Counted from the first letter of the stretch, positions 49,736 to 61,259 are shown. The stretch is DNA of 64,000 nucleotides from Symbiodinium natans (GCA_905221605.1 CAJNDS010000702.1:276001-340000); one strand, 5' to 3'. Notes: generated by a model not told the origin, from the sequence alone. Numbers and translations: made by a program.

Positions 49736-50699
49736 ATGCAAGTCATGTGCTTTCTCGCACATGACTCCGAAGGTCCAGTTAGTCATTGCTTTGCATGTCC
49801 AAGCCTTAAGATAAATGGAGCTACAAGAGCAGCAGCAGCAGCATCGTCCAAAAGGCAGAAGGGACAGTTCAAGACAAGGATATCTGGTCAGAAAACATGG
49901 GCAGGGTCCGGCACTTTTGTGGAGGTCTTGAGTCTTTAGTCGAGCAAAAAACCTGTGAAATCGTGTCGTAGCTGAGAGTTGCCATGGACGAATGGCAGTT
50001 CCAAGTGCCAAGTGCAGAAGAACATTAGTGTAGTGAAGAAGTGCTTGGAAACCTTTGCTGGGTTTGTTGCCCCGATTTTGCTTGTCTCTAGTTGCCTCTT
50101 GTGCAGAATACCGGAACACCCAAGGTGGAGGTTGAGAATAGCCCGTAGTTCGCCTGAACCTGGCTGCGTCACAGTCAATCATCCTAATCTGATCTCAACC
50201 ACTGGTTCCTCATTGCCTTCACCGGTGACCTCCCTGACCTCCTGCTCACGAGCCCCGCAGGCAGTTGACATCTCCTGGCTCACTGTTCCTCCACCGAAGA
50301 CAGCAAGGGTCGGCCCAGCCATTATTGTCCCGAACAGGAAGTCAGGCGGGAAGAGTTGAAAGAGACTTGTAACCGTCGCTGGCATGAGCCTTGTGACAGA
50401 AGGACTACAGAGCTACTTCGAACTGCCAGACGTATACAATCGAACGATACTTGCGTAGTAAGTCAAGTATCGATGCTGAAACGCATCCCTCAAGCCAAAC
50501 ACAAGACGAGCGTTAGCATGTGCTGCAGGGCTTCGTTGTGGTTCTGAGCCGATGACATTTGAACGGAATCTATGGTGACTCCAAATCTGGCAATGAGGCT
50601 TGAGGGGTTCGGCGGCCCTTCGTGACCTCCTTCCCACAACCACCACAGAGATTGCAGTTGTCTGGCGTCAGAATAGGGTTGCGCAAAGCCCGTGTTCTA

Positions 50700-51085
50700 C
50701 ATTGCTGCAACTGAAGGTATTATCGAAGGATGCACCTGCAGGGTTATAGCCCGCATTTGGGATTTCTTTGTGCACGTTGGTCTGAACCGCTCTCCGTCCG
50801 ATGGATGCCATGTCCGGCATGGCAATGCGCTGCAGGCAGCGTATGTCCCTGGGGAGTTTAGAGCTACAGCTGCGGGCTTCGCTGTTCGAGGTTTGAAGAT
50901 CGTGTTAGTGTTCCGATCTGCCGCAACTCGGATTCTGGCACCCGGCACCTCGAAAATCCTGGGACGGAGCATGCCGTTGCAGTAGTCGCCCCCTGCTTTG
51001 AGCTGCAATACGATGACGATGGCGCTGAACAGGACTTTGCGCGCTTCTTGTGGCCGCTGCAGCAGCAGGCGCTGGGCGGGATTCG
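50700..51085 (+). CDS. exon-like segments, unknown protein
   Basis: Two coding-like pieces: ALQAAYVPGEFRATAAGFAV (about 50828-50887) and LQYDDDGAEQDFARFLWPLQ (about 51003-51062). The second is acidic then helical. No family recognised; splice boundaries not fixed. The - strand frame over this stretch is taken as a shadow. Confidence 0.35.
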
Positions 51086-51249
51086 CTGAGTATGTGCCAC
51101 CACAGCCCACGTGAGGGCAGCCTTTCATCATCCTGACGTACTTGCAGAGAGCTGAGACACTTTGACTATTCCACGGCTCCACAGACAGAGCAGAGTCTGC
51201 ACCCGGCCCTTGGTCTCAAGCCGAGCCAACCGGTGCAGTGGCAAGCTTC

Positions 51250-51480
51250 AACTAATGCCATGATTACCAGTATTACCAGTATTACCATTATTACCATTAT
51301 TACCATGATTTTCATTTTCACCCTTTTTAAGATTGTTAGTATAATATGTCTTTTTGCAATCAGTAGTGCCATTATTGCCATTATTCCTGGTATTGCTTTT
51401 GTTACTGTACTATTGTTACCATGATTACCATTGTTTCCATTTTTACCAGTAATACCGTTATAATTGCTATGGTTCCATAT
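51250..51480. repeat. attaccatt-type low-complexity tract
   Basis: Units such as attaccagt and attaccatt repeat imperfectly. Ile/Thr- and Met/Val-rich frames on both strands result from it. Confidence 0.85.
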
Positions 51481-51799
51481 TCCCATGTATTCCCACTCAA
51501 CCTCACGAATACAGCACAGGACCTGGGCCTCGCGACAGCCGCGACAGCCCGGAACAGTGCCAGACTCATGCGGGCAGGTGGGAGTGCCCCCATCGAGCTG
51601 TGGGGGAGGGGGGGGAACTTAGGGGGGGGGAGGGGGGGGGGGCAAGTTCCACTTAACGCCGATAATTTGTAGACGGTCCGGTGTTTTGTGTTTTTTTGCT
51701 TTGGCTTTGGTGGGGGGGGGGGGTCAAGCACAATTATCAGGGCTCCAGATGTTTGTTTGCATCTGTGGCAGCTTGAGATGCGCTTGCCCGTCATCCCAC

Positions 51800-51898
51800 C
51801 ATATGGGGGGTGTACGAAAATCACGGATATAGGCCCCCAAATAGTCGGATTCCCTAAACAGGACCCCAAGGTACCCCCATATTCGCAAACCCCCACAT
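51800..51898. mobile_element. family C short element with inverted ends
   Basis: Left end tatggggggtgtacgaaaat; the right end reverse-complements to tatgtgggggtttgcgaata. The centre has ggcccccaaatagtcgg and ggaccccaaggtaccccc. Confidence 0.88.
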
Positions 51899-52921
51899 AC
51901 CACCCTGGAAGGCTGCTGTTTGCGAGGCCATGCCGGGAAGACAGCCTCTCGATATGTGATCGATTCACACCTTTGAAGTTTTTTCATTCAAGGCTCCGAT
52001 GCTTGGCAGTCAGGGGTTATATTAAAGGTAGCACCATGGCCGCTTCCAGCATCACTGCACACAGCTTTCTATCTGGGTAGTTCTCCAAAAAAAGGGGCCT
52101 ATTTGTGGGTCCTAGATATAGTACGGCACCCCTGTCATAAAGGACCTGAAAAATGTGCGACAATAACCCCCAAACCCTGGGAAGCTTGGGGAGCCTTAGG
52201 GAGTGGTAGGGAGTATTAGGGAACCTTGGGTTATGTACTCCCCTTGAACCCCCTCCCTTAAGAACCCTAAACCCGAAACCCTAAACCCCAAAATTTAGAG
52301 AACAGCCCATCTCGTGACACTTCCAAGGCGTCGTCACCTCAGGGATGGAGCGCAACTTAATTTGGCTGGGCTCTGGCAGGGCTTACGACCGCCTGGAACC
52401 AGGTGGGTTTAGGGTTAAGGTTTGGGGTTTAGTGTTTAGGGTTTGGGGGTGCAGCAGATGTCACTGAGCTTCCCTGAAGTTGGCCACCACCTTGTTCCCG
52501 AGACCTTGAGCCCGAAGCCCTAAGCCCTAACCCTGAAAGGTTTCAAGGCGAGATGCGGGCCAAAGTTGCACTGACGACATCACGAGATCACAAACGTCGC
52601 TTTTTTGGTGTTTAGGGTTCAGGGTTTCGGGTTTAGGGTTTAGGAAAAATGCGGTGTAGCTGACGAAGGCTTCGCAAACGGAACTCCCTTTAGCCCGGCA
52701 CACCCGGCCATGGCTGTGAAGCCCGTTCTGTAGCCTCTGTCACCATAGGCGCCGTATGCTCGACCTCGAGAGGCCTAGCAGCCGCCCTGCGCCGCTGCGA
52801 GCCCGGGCGCTGCTTCCTCCAGGAGGGCCCCGAGGCGCGTCAGCACTGTTTGGCATTTAGGGTTTAGGGTTTAGGGCTTAGGGCTTAGGGTTTCGAGTTT
52901 AGGGTTTATTAGGGTTACATA

Positions 52922-52995
52922 CATGGGAGGTTTCCGAAATGAAGCGTACCTTATTGGGGGTCCTTTTTATACAAGGAAATCCTACGATCTGGGGT
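52922..52995. mobile_element. family C short element, reverse orientation
   Basis: tgggaggtttccgaaatg, taccttattgggggtcc and ggaaatcctacgatctgggg are the reverse complement of the family C blocks. It follows a TTTAGGG array at 52855-52910. Confidence 0.75.
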
Positions 52996-53369
52996 CTGGG
53001 CATAGCGCCCCCCCGTCCCCCCCCCCCCCCAAAAAAAGAAACTAGAAGAGGGATGGCCCGAAAGCATCGATTTGCCGTGCGTTACTCCATGCAGTTGATT
53101 CTTTGCACTCGAACTGCATGCACTTGGACAAATGTATGCACTTACATGGTTGCATAGTCAACTTGTACACTGCACTTGTCCAGTGGACGTGTATGGAACT
53201 GCATGGCATTCAAGTGTGTGGAGTTGAATGCCATGCACTTGTGGTCAACTCTGTACACTTTTCATCGGCATTGAAGACAACGCCGAGCTCCAGTGGCTGG
53301 TCGCGGCACGCGCCTTCCCTCCAAAACGAGATCACTTTTTTCCCGGTCCGCTGCATGGCATTCACATTC

Positions 53370-53665
53370 CAATCCCACGAAATATCCCAGGTTTTCGACG
53401 CCCCGGAATTTGAGTCCCACGATATTTGCGAGGTTTTCTTGCGAGGTTGGGTTTCGACATCCCGGAATTCGAGTCCCACGCTATTTGCGAGGTTTTCGAG
53501 GAATTCGAGTCCCACGATATTTGCGATGGTTTCGACATCCCGGAATTCGAGTCCCACGATACTTGCGAGGGTTTCGAATTCCGGGATGTTCGAGTCCCAC
53601 GATATTTGCGAGGTTTTCCCGGAATTCGAGTCCCACGATATTTGCGAGGTTTTCAACGAGAAAGG
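53370..53665. repeat. minisatellite 1: cccacgatatttgcgaggttttc units
   Basis: About eight units of 30-40 bases with gaattcgagtcccacgat and atttgcgaggttttc. Lengths vary. Confidence 0.9.
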
Positions 53666-53696
53666 ACAAAAACATCCCCGTGTCTTCACGCGCGCG

Positions 53697-53866
53697 GAAG
53701 TCCGTTACCATGTTATTTGCGGTGTTTTCAAGCGCCCAAATGTCCGTTACCATGCTATTTGCGGTGTTTTCATGCACCCAGATGTCCGTTACCGTGCTAT
53801 TTGCGGTGTTTTCAAGCGCCCAGATGTCCGTTACCATGCTATTTGCGGTGTTTTCATGCGCCCAGG
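53697..53866. repeat. minisatellite 2: 42-bp units
   Basis: Four units beginning gtccgttaccatg and ending gcgcccagat. Its ctatttgcggtgttttca part resembles the gatatttgcgaggttttc of minisatellite 1, suggesting common origin. Confidence 0.92.
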
Positions 53867-53867
53867 G

Positions 53868-54245
53868 CGTCCGCGGCGTACTACGTCTTTACTACAAAAA
53901 GTCGACTTTCCAGCCACGGAAGCTCCACGTGTCCGCGGCGTACTATGTGTGTACTACAAAAGTCGACTTTCCAGCCACGGAAGCTCCGGGGGCGTCCGTG
54001 TGTACTACAAAACTCGACTTTCCAGCCACGGAAGCTCCGGGTGTCCCGGCGTACTACGTCTGTACTACAAAAGTCGACTTTCCAGCCACGGAAGCTCCGG
54101 GTGTCCGCGGCGTACTACGTTTGTACTACAAAAATCGACTTTCCAGCCACGGAAGCTCCGGGGGCGTCCGTGGCGTACTACATTTGTACGACAAAACTCG
54201 ATTTTCCAGCCACGGAAGTCCCCGGCGTACTGCGTCTGTACTACA
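53868..54245. repeat. minisatellite 3: about 58-bp units
   Basis: About six units with gcgtactacgtctgtactac, aaaagtcgactttccagcc and acggaagctccggg. Unit lengths differ by insertions near the unit junction. Confidence 0.93.
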
Positions 54246-54247
54246 GA

Positions 54248-54690
54248 AGTCGAAAAAAACACGCAACAACACTACGGTTTTAGCACCGCGACCACGCGAA
54301 AACCCGCAGAGGGGTTACGTTTGCATGTCAAGAAACGCAAAAACACGACGGTTTTGGCACCGCGCCAATGCCGAAACCCGCAGAGGGGTTACGTTTGTAT
54401 GTCAGGAAACGCAAAAACACGACGGTTTTGGCACCGCGCCAACGCCGAAACCCGCAGAGGGTGTCCGCGCGCGCGAAAAAAAGTACCAAACACGACAGTT
54501 TTAGCACCGCGACCCGGCGATCAGCCGCAGAGGGTTGTCCGCGCAAATCAAGAAACGTAAAAACACGACGGTTTTAGCACCGCGACCACGATGAAACCCG
54601 CAGAGGGTTGTCCGCGCACAGAAAGAAACGTAAAAAAAACGACGGTTTTAGCACCGCGACCACGCCGAAACCCGCAGAGGGTTGCAATCC
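54248..54690. repeat. minisatellite 4: about 63-66-bp units
   Basis: About seven units with aacacgacggttttagcac, cgcgaccacgc and gaaacccgcagagggtt. All three + frames are open across minisatellites 1-4, so the 485-codon frame is not by itself proof of a protein. Confidence 0.93.
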
Positions 54691-54829
54691 CGATTGGCGA
54701 TGTCAACCCAGCCCGCCGCCTTAGAAAGAGTAATTTTAATTAGAAAGAGTAATTTTAATTTAGAAATCTAGGACTGGGTACGAAGGTCTTCTAAATTCTA
54801 CGTAAATCTCGCACTTTCTATTCACTTCA

Positions 54830-55170
54830 ACTTCACTCTATGCAATTCACTCTATGCACTTCAATTCACTCTATGCACTTCACTCTATGCACTTCACTCT
54901 ATGCACTTCACTCTATGCACTTGACTCTATGCACTTGACTCTATGCACTTGACTCTATGCACTTCACTCTATGCACTTGACTCTATGCACTTCACTCTAT
55001 GCACTTGACTCTATGCACTTGACTCTATGCACTTCACTCTATGCACTTCACACTATGCACTTGACTCTATGCACTTCACACTATGCACTTCCCTCTATGC
55101 ACTTCACTCTATGCACTTCACTCTATGCACTTAACTCTATGCACTTGACTCTATGTACTTCACTCTATGT
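54830..55170. repeat. minisatellite 5: 15-bp ctctatgcacttcac units
   Basis: About 22 units, alternating cttcac and cttgac variants. Shares tgcactt with the semi-repetitive stretch at 53095-53230 upstream of the other minisatellites. Confidence 0.95.
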
Positions 55171-55179
55171 TGTTGGGTC

Positions 55180-57380
55180 AGAGGGCTCCGCACGGAAGAA
55201 CCCTTCGCGATGCTTTCGGGAAAAAGATAAAAATAAAGGAAGAAAAAGGCCCATTGTTTTACATCATGAGAGTTTAGGTAGGGCTCAGGGCTAGTGGCTT
55301 CGGGTTCTTACCGCCTACAGGGTGGGTTTTGACTTTTGGGAGGAGGGGCTCGATGATGTTCGATGCCGTTTGGGTCTCTTACTTGACGCCTTTGGATGAA
55401 GCGAATTGGGGCTCAGTCCGTTGGGAATGTTCTGTCCGTGTGTAGGCTGAAGAGCACATGCCTTTGTTGTTTTTCCCATGTTTCACCGGGCTCTACAGTC
55501 TCTCGAGCTGTGTCGTTTGCCGTGATATCTTCGTCCTCCCAATCTGCAGGTCACGCAAGCCATCAAACCCCCGAGATTCAATGAAACAGTCCGACTGCAA
55601 GGTCGACGACGTAAGCGAGGAGCGGGAGCAGCTAATTTGGTGGCACCTCGGCTGTGGCGGGAGTGCCAGGAAGTTTCTTGGGCGTTAATTCAATACTTCA
55701 CTTCATGACTCCGTCTAGCATGCTGCTGCTCCTCCAACCGTTTCACTAGGTGGTTTTGTCTTTCGCTGTATATGATTGTAGCATGAAACCCCAGCACGTA
55801 GATGATGGTCTCCTTTGGTTGCCATGGCACTTCAGCAGCTTCATCTTTCCTGTCAAAGCCAACATCGCAGAACATTACCGATGGCAAGAAGCAGCCCCCC
55901 CCCCCCCCCCCCCGGCTCCCCCCAAGCTCAGATCCAAAGCCTTGGACAACAACCTGCCCTAAACCCCAAGAGCCTAAACCCCGAGCCCTAAACCGCAACA
56001 AAATCCAAGAGGCCCTCCAAACTTAAGGGCGCGTTTGGACCAGGCACAACCCGCTCCGCGTGCTTCGTGTCCCTCCAGGGCACTTTGCTTCGCTCCGAGC
56101 GGTCGCTTCAGTGGCATCCGCGCCGGTGCTGTGGAACGGCGCCTTGGTAGTAACCCGTGGTAACTCAGTGCCCGGCTGAATAGTCTGATGAGCTTGAGCA
56201 CGTGTCGAATCTTTGGGGGATGTTACTGACCGTTGCTAGATACTAGGGATTCAACATCCGTTGACTTGAGCTCGCCTCGCAGAGAAATTCAATCTGGCTA
56301 CGTACACACGCCATCATTCTAAACGGCCATTTCAAAGAGTAGTTGGGACTGGGGGCGGGGGGCCCTTTTAATGATGCGTGGTTCCAGAAGTTGAAGCATG
56401 TAACTGCCAGCCATTGCCAGCCCCAAAATCTAGGTTCAAGAGCTCGCGGCCAAACCGAGCACGGCTTTCCCTCAACTTGCTCTTGTCATCGTGAAGTCGA
56501 AGCTGCCCTGAACACGGGATGCCACTTAGATTCAAAAGCGAATGTTTTTAATTCGCAGATCAGGTCAAGACACTGCAGCTCAGCAGCATGCAAAGAATCT
56601 GCAGGAGGCAGTTTGCTTGCTTGCTTGCTGGATTTTTGCTTTTTTTGTGAAATCCTCAAGACAGGTTTAACTTCAGTTTAATTTCCGTTGGACCACTGAA
56701 GGCTGAAGGCTGAGGATCCCTGAGTTGTTGTTACTGGTTTCAGGATGCACCTTCTCATGATCATCGGATCGCAATGAGCTTTATGCTTCACTTCTTCCGT
56801 CTTCTTAATTCGCGAGCTAGCGCTGTGTAGCAATATAGGATGTTGGGCGCGATCTCATGCTTCTCGTTCACTACTTTAGAATGACCAAATCTTTCAAATA
56901 AACGAGGGAATGCCGATGAAGTTGTACGTCTTACAAGTTGTCCCTTTGACCGCATAAAAAAGTTGAATTAAGAGATTGACAAATCGGTTCACTTCTTTGT
57001 CTTTGTGTTCGCTCCCCCATCACCTTCACAGGTCCTGATGTGATTTGACTCTTGGTTCGGGACTGAGAACGTGAGTTCAAACCTCTTGGGACTGGCATCA
57101 ACTTCAATGTCGCTGCTGTGACAGCAGAGCCACCAAATTTGCCATATTTCCAAAGAGTGTGCCGACGCTACAAGTTACAGTAAGGTCCTTCAGGAAGCTT
57201 CTACTGCGCGCGGCGTTTGGTATGCTTGGGTGTGCGCAACATGAATGCGATGTGGTGTCCTTTTTGCCTTCATGTCGCTCGCTTTTGATTTGAAACAAAG
57301 CTTCCGGCGGCACCTTCTTAGAGCGGGGCACCCCAAAGCCAACGACCGCGTTGGCTAAGTACAGTATGTCGTTGCATGTG
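55180..57380. other. region without recognised gene
   Basis: Open frames near 55396-55690 and 55750-56026 lack family features; a 26-base C-rich run lies near 55896. One + frame (about 55550-55700) reads basic sequence ending in a stop, but support is weak. Confidence 0.4.
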
Positions 57381-57427
57381 GGCCAAGATTTGGAGATGTG
57401 GCGGCTTGTTCGCCTGTAGCCTGAAGG

Positions 57428-57515
57428 GGTCCGAGCCAACTGAGGACAACATCTTCCACTTGCTGGTCTCCTTCATTAGCCGTGGCTTGGCAGATCTACA
57501 AGCCATCGCGAGTCC
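57428..57515 (+). CDS. exon-like segment DNIFHLLVSFISRGLADLQA
   Basis: After TGAAG|G reads GSEPTEDNIFHLLVSF then ISRGLADLQAIAS, a helix pair. The style recalls helical-repeat RNA-binding proteins common in dinoflagellates (RAP/OPR type), but no diagnostic motif is present. Confidence 0.45.
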
Positions 57516-57700
57516 AACCTACGCGGGGGTGGGGGGGGGCCCGAATCGAGTCGAAGCCTCCCCCCCCGAATGTTCGTATCCCTAAACCCTATAACCCTAA
57601 ACCCTTCTACCCTAAACCCGATTAGCCCTAGCATAAACCCAACAGCCCTAAAGCCCACACCCTTGAAACCTGGGCAGACGCTTTTGGGAGCATCAGGTCT

Positions 57701-57789
57701 TTGGCTCCACTGCCTCGCCCATGCGCCACAAGCCCTGCAGCCTGGCCTGGGCACCGTGCTCCTGTATGCCTCCTCGCAGCACTTTTTGG
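57701..57789 (+). CDS. exon-like segment LWLHCLAHAPQALQPG
   Basis: After ATCAG|G reads LWLHCLAHAPQALQPG then LGTVLLYASSQHFL, and ends at a GTTTAGGG donor. Likely the same unknown gene as 57428. Confidence 0.45.
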
Positions 57790-58572
57790 GGTTTAGGGTT
57801 TGGGGTGTAGGGTTTAGGATTTAGGGTTGAGGGTCTCAGCACTGTTTGGGGTTGAGGGTTATTATAGGGTTCTTGGTTCTAAGGGTGATTAGGGTTCTTA
57901 GGGTTATTTCGGTTGTTAGGGTTATTGGGGTTGCTAGGGTTTTTAGGGTTGTTGGTTCTAAGGGTTGTTAGGGTTATTAGGGTTTAGGGTATGGGAGCTG
58001 GGCTTTTGGTGGCTTCATCCGATCTCGGGGTATTGTTGAAGGGATGCCCTTTCTCAGTTCTTGGCCTGGACTGCAAAAGTGAACTTCAGATGGTAACAGC
58101 CAAATGAACCATGGAGTCACGAATCCTGTTTGAGGTTTTCGATCTTCATCCGGGAAGGCAGTCTCGGAAAAGGGCTCCGCAGTGAGATGTCGGGGCTTCT
58201 GTGCATTCCTGGAAGAGGGTATGGTCCTGCGGTACTCAAGGTTTGAGGTCAATCTTGGGGAGTGATGCTGGCGTGAGGGTTGCATGGGGATGCTTCAAGA
58301 AAGTAGCTTGGGATTCGGGGGTGCCGAGAGCGAGGAGCCATGATTATTTGCCCTTCTTGAAAGGAAGCAGATACTGTGGGATACCAGCCTCCAGTTAAGC
58401 CTAATCCGGCTTCCTGCTCTCGGGTTCACATCTTATGTCCGTTGTCGATGCGGCTGCAGGTTTTTCAACGCGTGTGTCCCAGTGCACTGATGTTGTGTTG
58501 AACTTGAGTCGCATGCCTCCATTCCCTTTGCAAGTAGTGGATCATCATCAAGAGTCGAAGATCAAAAATGCC

Positions 58573-58796
58573 CCTAAACCCTAGGCCCTAAACCCTAGGC
58601 CCTAAAGCCTAAACCCTGAACTCTAAACCCTAAACCCCAAGCCCGAAACCCCAAACCCTAAACCTAAACCCTAAGCCCCAAGCCCTAAACCCCAAACCCT
58701 AAACCCGAAACCCTAACCCCAAACCCTAAACCCTAAACCCCAAACTCTAAACCCTAAACCCCAAACCCTAAACCCTGAATCCTAAACCCTTCTGAA
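58573..58796. repeat. degenerate CCCTAAA / CCCCAAA array
   Basis: About 30 units with many single-base variants (ccctagg, cccgaaa, ccccaaa), more degenerate than other arrays. Confidence 0.96.
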
Positions 58797-58806
58797 GCTC
58801 TGGGCC

Positions 58807-58880
58807 GAAGGCCGCACCTCCTTGGCTCTGACGGCCGCTTTCGCATCCCGGGGCCCTGGGCCTCCGAGCTGGCCGGAGGG
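58807..58880 (+). CDS. exon-like segment RTSLALTAAFASRGPGPPSW
   Basis: Sits exactly between a CCCTAAA array (to 58795) and a TTTGGGG/TTTAGGG array (from 58884). Acceptor CCGAAG|GC. Family unknown; position between opposed arrays is the same arrangement as the helicase exon at 15602. Confidence 0.45.
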
Positions 58881-58883
58881 GGT

Positions 58884-59080
58884 TTTCGGGTTTGGGGTTT
58901 TGGGGTTTGGGGTTTGGGGTTTAGGGTTTAGGGTTTGGGGTTTAGGGTTGAGGGTTTTGGGGTTTGGGGTTTAGGGTCTGGGGTTTAGGGTTTGGGGTTT
59001 AGGGTTTGGGGTTTAGGGTTTGGGTAGGGTTTGGGGTTTAGGCTTGGGAGGGCTTGGGGTTTAGGGTGTAGGGTTTAGAG
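58884..59080. repeat. degenerate TTTGGGG / TTTAGGG array
   Basis: About 26 mixed units. Opposite in orientation to the array at 58573-58796. Confidence 0.96.
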
Positions 59081-59237
59081 GGCAGTAGGATGACAACGAA
59101 GAAGCGTAAGAACAAGAACAAAAGGAGGAGAGGTCTGAAGATGTGGGTAGTTGGGGACGTTTAAGGTTCCCGTTCGAAAAGATCAGGGAAGAAGTTGTTG
59201 TGGATGCCATGCGAGAGCTCGACAGCTGAGCTCGCTC

Positions 59238-59332
59238 TCTCCCTTTGTCTCTCTCTCTCTGTCTCTCTCTCTCTCTCTCTCTGTCTTTGTCTCTGTCGCT
59301 GTCTCTCTGTCGCTGTCTCTGTCTCTGTCTAA
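59238..59332. repeat. CT / CTGT microsatellite
   Basis: tctctctctgtctc-type units. Adjacent frames reading Ser/Leu or Arg/Asp/Glu runs are artefacts. Confidence 0.93.
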
Positions 59333-59394
59333 ATGCAGCACAGTTTGAAGCCAAGCGCCTTTCAGGTTTCTCATGTTCTTGCTAAATCCCGCTC

Positions 59395-59490
59395 CAACGG
59401 CAGACCTCGCCAGGCTCGCCTGGCATTTCCGGGCATCCGCTTCCTCCACGCGCGACGCGGCCTGCGAGTCATCAATCAAGCCCTGGATTA
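59395..59490 (+). CDS. exon-like segment, possible LARLAWHF helix
   Basis: Reads ADLARLAWHFRASASSTRDA in one frame; 'LA-x-LAW' patterns occur in RAP-type helical repeats. Another frame is also open, so this is tentative. Confidence 0.3.
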
Positions 59491-59578
59491 GCCTGCGGAT
59501 TGATGTTCACTTTCTTGCCAACAAGAAGCAGACACCCCAAAGCATCTAGTCGTATAGAAATACAGGCATCAGCATCAT

Positions 59579-59654
59579 GCAACCCTAAACCCTAAACCCT
59601 AAACCTAAACCCTAAACCCCAAACCCTAAACCCTAAACCCTAAACCCTAAACCG
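59579..59654. repeat. interstitial telomere-type array, CCCTAAA
   Basis: About ten units. TTTAGGG units follow at 59762-59834, leaving between them a short coding-like piece (about 59680-59743) reading ELLFALGGTAFVLL before a GTGAGT donor. Confidence 0.96.
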
Positions 59655-60315
59655 ACCACGGGAGCCAATCTTGCGGGCCAACGCCGAGGCGTGAGCTGCT
59701 GTTTGCACTCGGCGGCACGGCCTTTGTCTTACTGGTGAGTGTGGGGGCCTTTCTGAAAGCTGTTTAGGGTATAGGGTTTGGGGTTTAGGGTTTCGGGTTT
59801 AGGGTTTAGGGTTTAGGGTTTAGGGTAGGGTTTAGCTGTTGGGGATGAGGAGAGTGTGCATGCTGTGGGCTTCTTTGGTTGTTTTTTGTGGCGCATCAGT
59901 CTGGCTTCAATGTGAGGGAGTTCAGCTTGGCGGGGTGTGGCGGTTGAATTCCCAGGTTGCCTCGTTGAGTCGGAGGGTTTAGGGTTTAGGGTTTAGGGCT
60001 TAGGGTTTAGGGTTTAGGGTTTAGGGTATGCGAGGGCATGAGCACGGCTACAGAGCCACTATATACCAAGCCGAGTCTGCGAGGTTTTCACAGCTGAACT
60101 ACCCAGTCTCAACAGACAGGCAAGGCCTTCCCAGTAACCTCAATGTCCCATCTCCATCTTGAGCGCCCACCCCCCCCCCCGGACCCAGGCGGAGGACCCG
60201 TCCTCTTCCCGCACATTCACTTCAACTTGGTCAACTGGGAAAGCTGGGTGCTGCCCTCCGACGCTTCAGCTGCATCCATCTGCAGCCTCCAAATCTATGG
60301 TCACTGTCGAAAAGA

Positions 60316-60372
60316 AACGGGTTTAGGGTTTAGGGTTTAGGGTTTAGGGTTTAGGGTTTAGGGTTTAGGGGC
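60316..60372. repeat. interstitial telomere-type array, TTTAGGG
   Basis: About eight units; another array lies at 59976-60030. Confidence 0.97.
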
Positions 60373-60699
60373 TCTTGAGCCGTACATGAAATTCCTAAGT
60401 TGGGCAAAAATGGGACAGCGAGTTAAGGCGCTGTACAGCTACCCCTAGCCCGGAAACGGCAAGCCCGTCGTATGTTGCCGAACGTGCGTATGTTACATCT
60501 TGGAGGTTGCTGGGGGACTCACTTGGGGTATGTTAGGGTCGGCAGGAGGCTTCTATAGGTCAACTACCGTATGAAACATCTTCATATTGCCTCACTTTTT
60601 TGTGTGTTTTCATGACAATGCCGACTATGCATCGCCTTCAGGGATGCAACACGAACGCTACTGTCAACGTCACAGAGAAAAGACGCATTCGGACGGGGG

Positions 60700-60770
60700 G
60701 CAATTCGGGGGGCCACGTGTTTACTGGACAAGTTTGGGACATCATTCTGCAAAAAGCGCTTGCGAGGGCA
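60700..60770 (+). CDS. exon-like segment GHVFTGQVWDIILQKALARA
   Basis: A hydrophobic helix in a + frame ending near a GT donor (GCAAG|GTGGTG at 60770). Family unknown. Confidence 0.35.
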
Positions 60771-61165
60771 AGGTGGTGGGAAGACAGCCGTGACTTCTGC
60801 AATTGTTGTTTTCTGCTTGTTGTGCTGGGCGGCATGCAGTGCAAGAGCAGGCGGTACTGTATTGTGGGTTCCCAGCAGCTCAGACAGGCAGATTCCTCTT
60901 TGCCATGCTGGCCTCACGAAACTGTAGAGCTGAGGAGGATTTGCACCCACCCCGGCTGGCACGCACTCTGATCGGCCCCCACCCCGTGCCCTGGCTTTAT
61001 AGATGTTGTCTCGTCATTCTCATTCTCGTCTAGCAGCCTCTGGATTGAAGGGAATTCCGCAGAGTGTCCCCGCAAAACACCCCCGGAGTACCCGCCCCAC
61101 CCTAGCTAGAGAATCCGGCAGAGAATCCCACAAAGTATCCCTGGGAGTGCCCCCGTCCCAGTGAG

Positions 61166-61248
61166 AGAGACCCCCAACATAGTAGTATTCCCTGATAATT
61201 AAGGGCCCCAATAGGGTACCCCTAATTTCGTAGACCCCCATAATATGT
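61166..61248. mobile_element. family C short element
   Basis: gacccccaacatagtagtat, gggccccaatagggtacccc and taatttcgtagaccccc match the other copies in order. Confidence 0.82.
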
Positions 61249-61259
61249 TGGCTTGTAAC

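Larger units (their letters stand above)
51090..53090. other. region without recognised gene
   Basis: Outside the listed repeats there are G runs (51605-51645, 51710-51722), short CCCTAAA/TTTAGGG units (52265-52290, 52405-52445, 52605-52645) and no exon with a family signature. Confidence 0.5.

Noticed and set aside
50697-51182. 161-codon - strand frame
   Set aside because: The + strand pieces over the same region look more coding-like (acidic and helical segments); no features on the - strand.
53103-54560. 485-codon + frame treated as a protein gene
   Set aside because: It runs through four different minisatellites and the other two + frames are open as well, so openness is not evidence of coding. 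Kept as a repeat and raised as a question only.
53370-54690. CRISPR array
   Set aside because: Units are tandem without unique spacers, lengths vary, there are no cas genes, and the genome is eukaryotic.
59061-59479. Arg/Asp/Glu- and Ser/Leu-rich frames
   Set aside because: Translations of the CT/CTGT microsatellite at 59238-59332.
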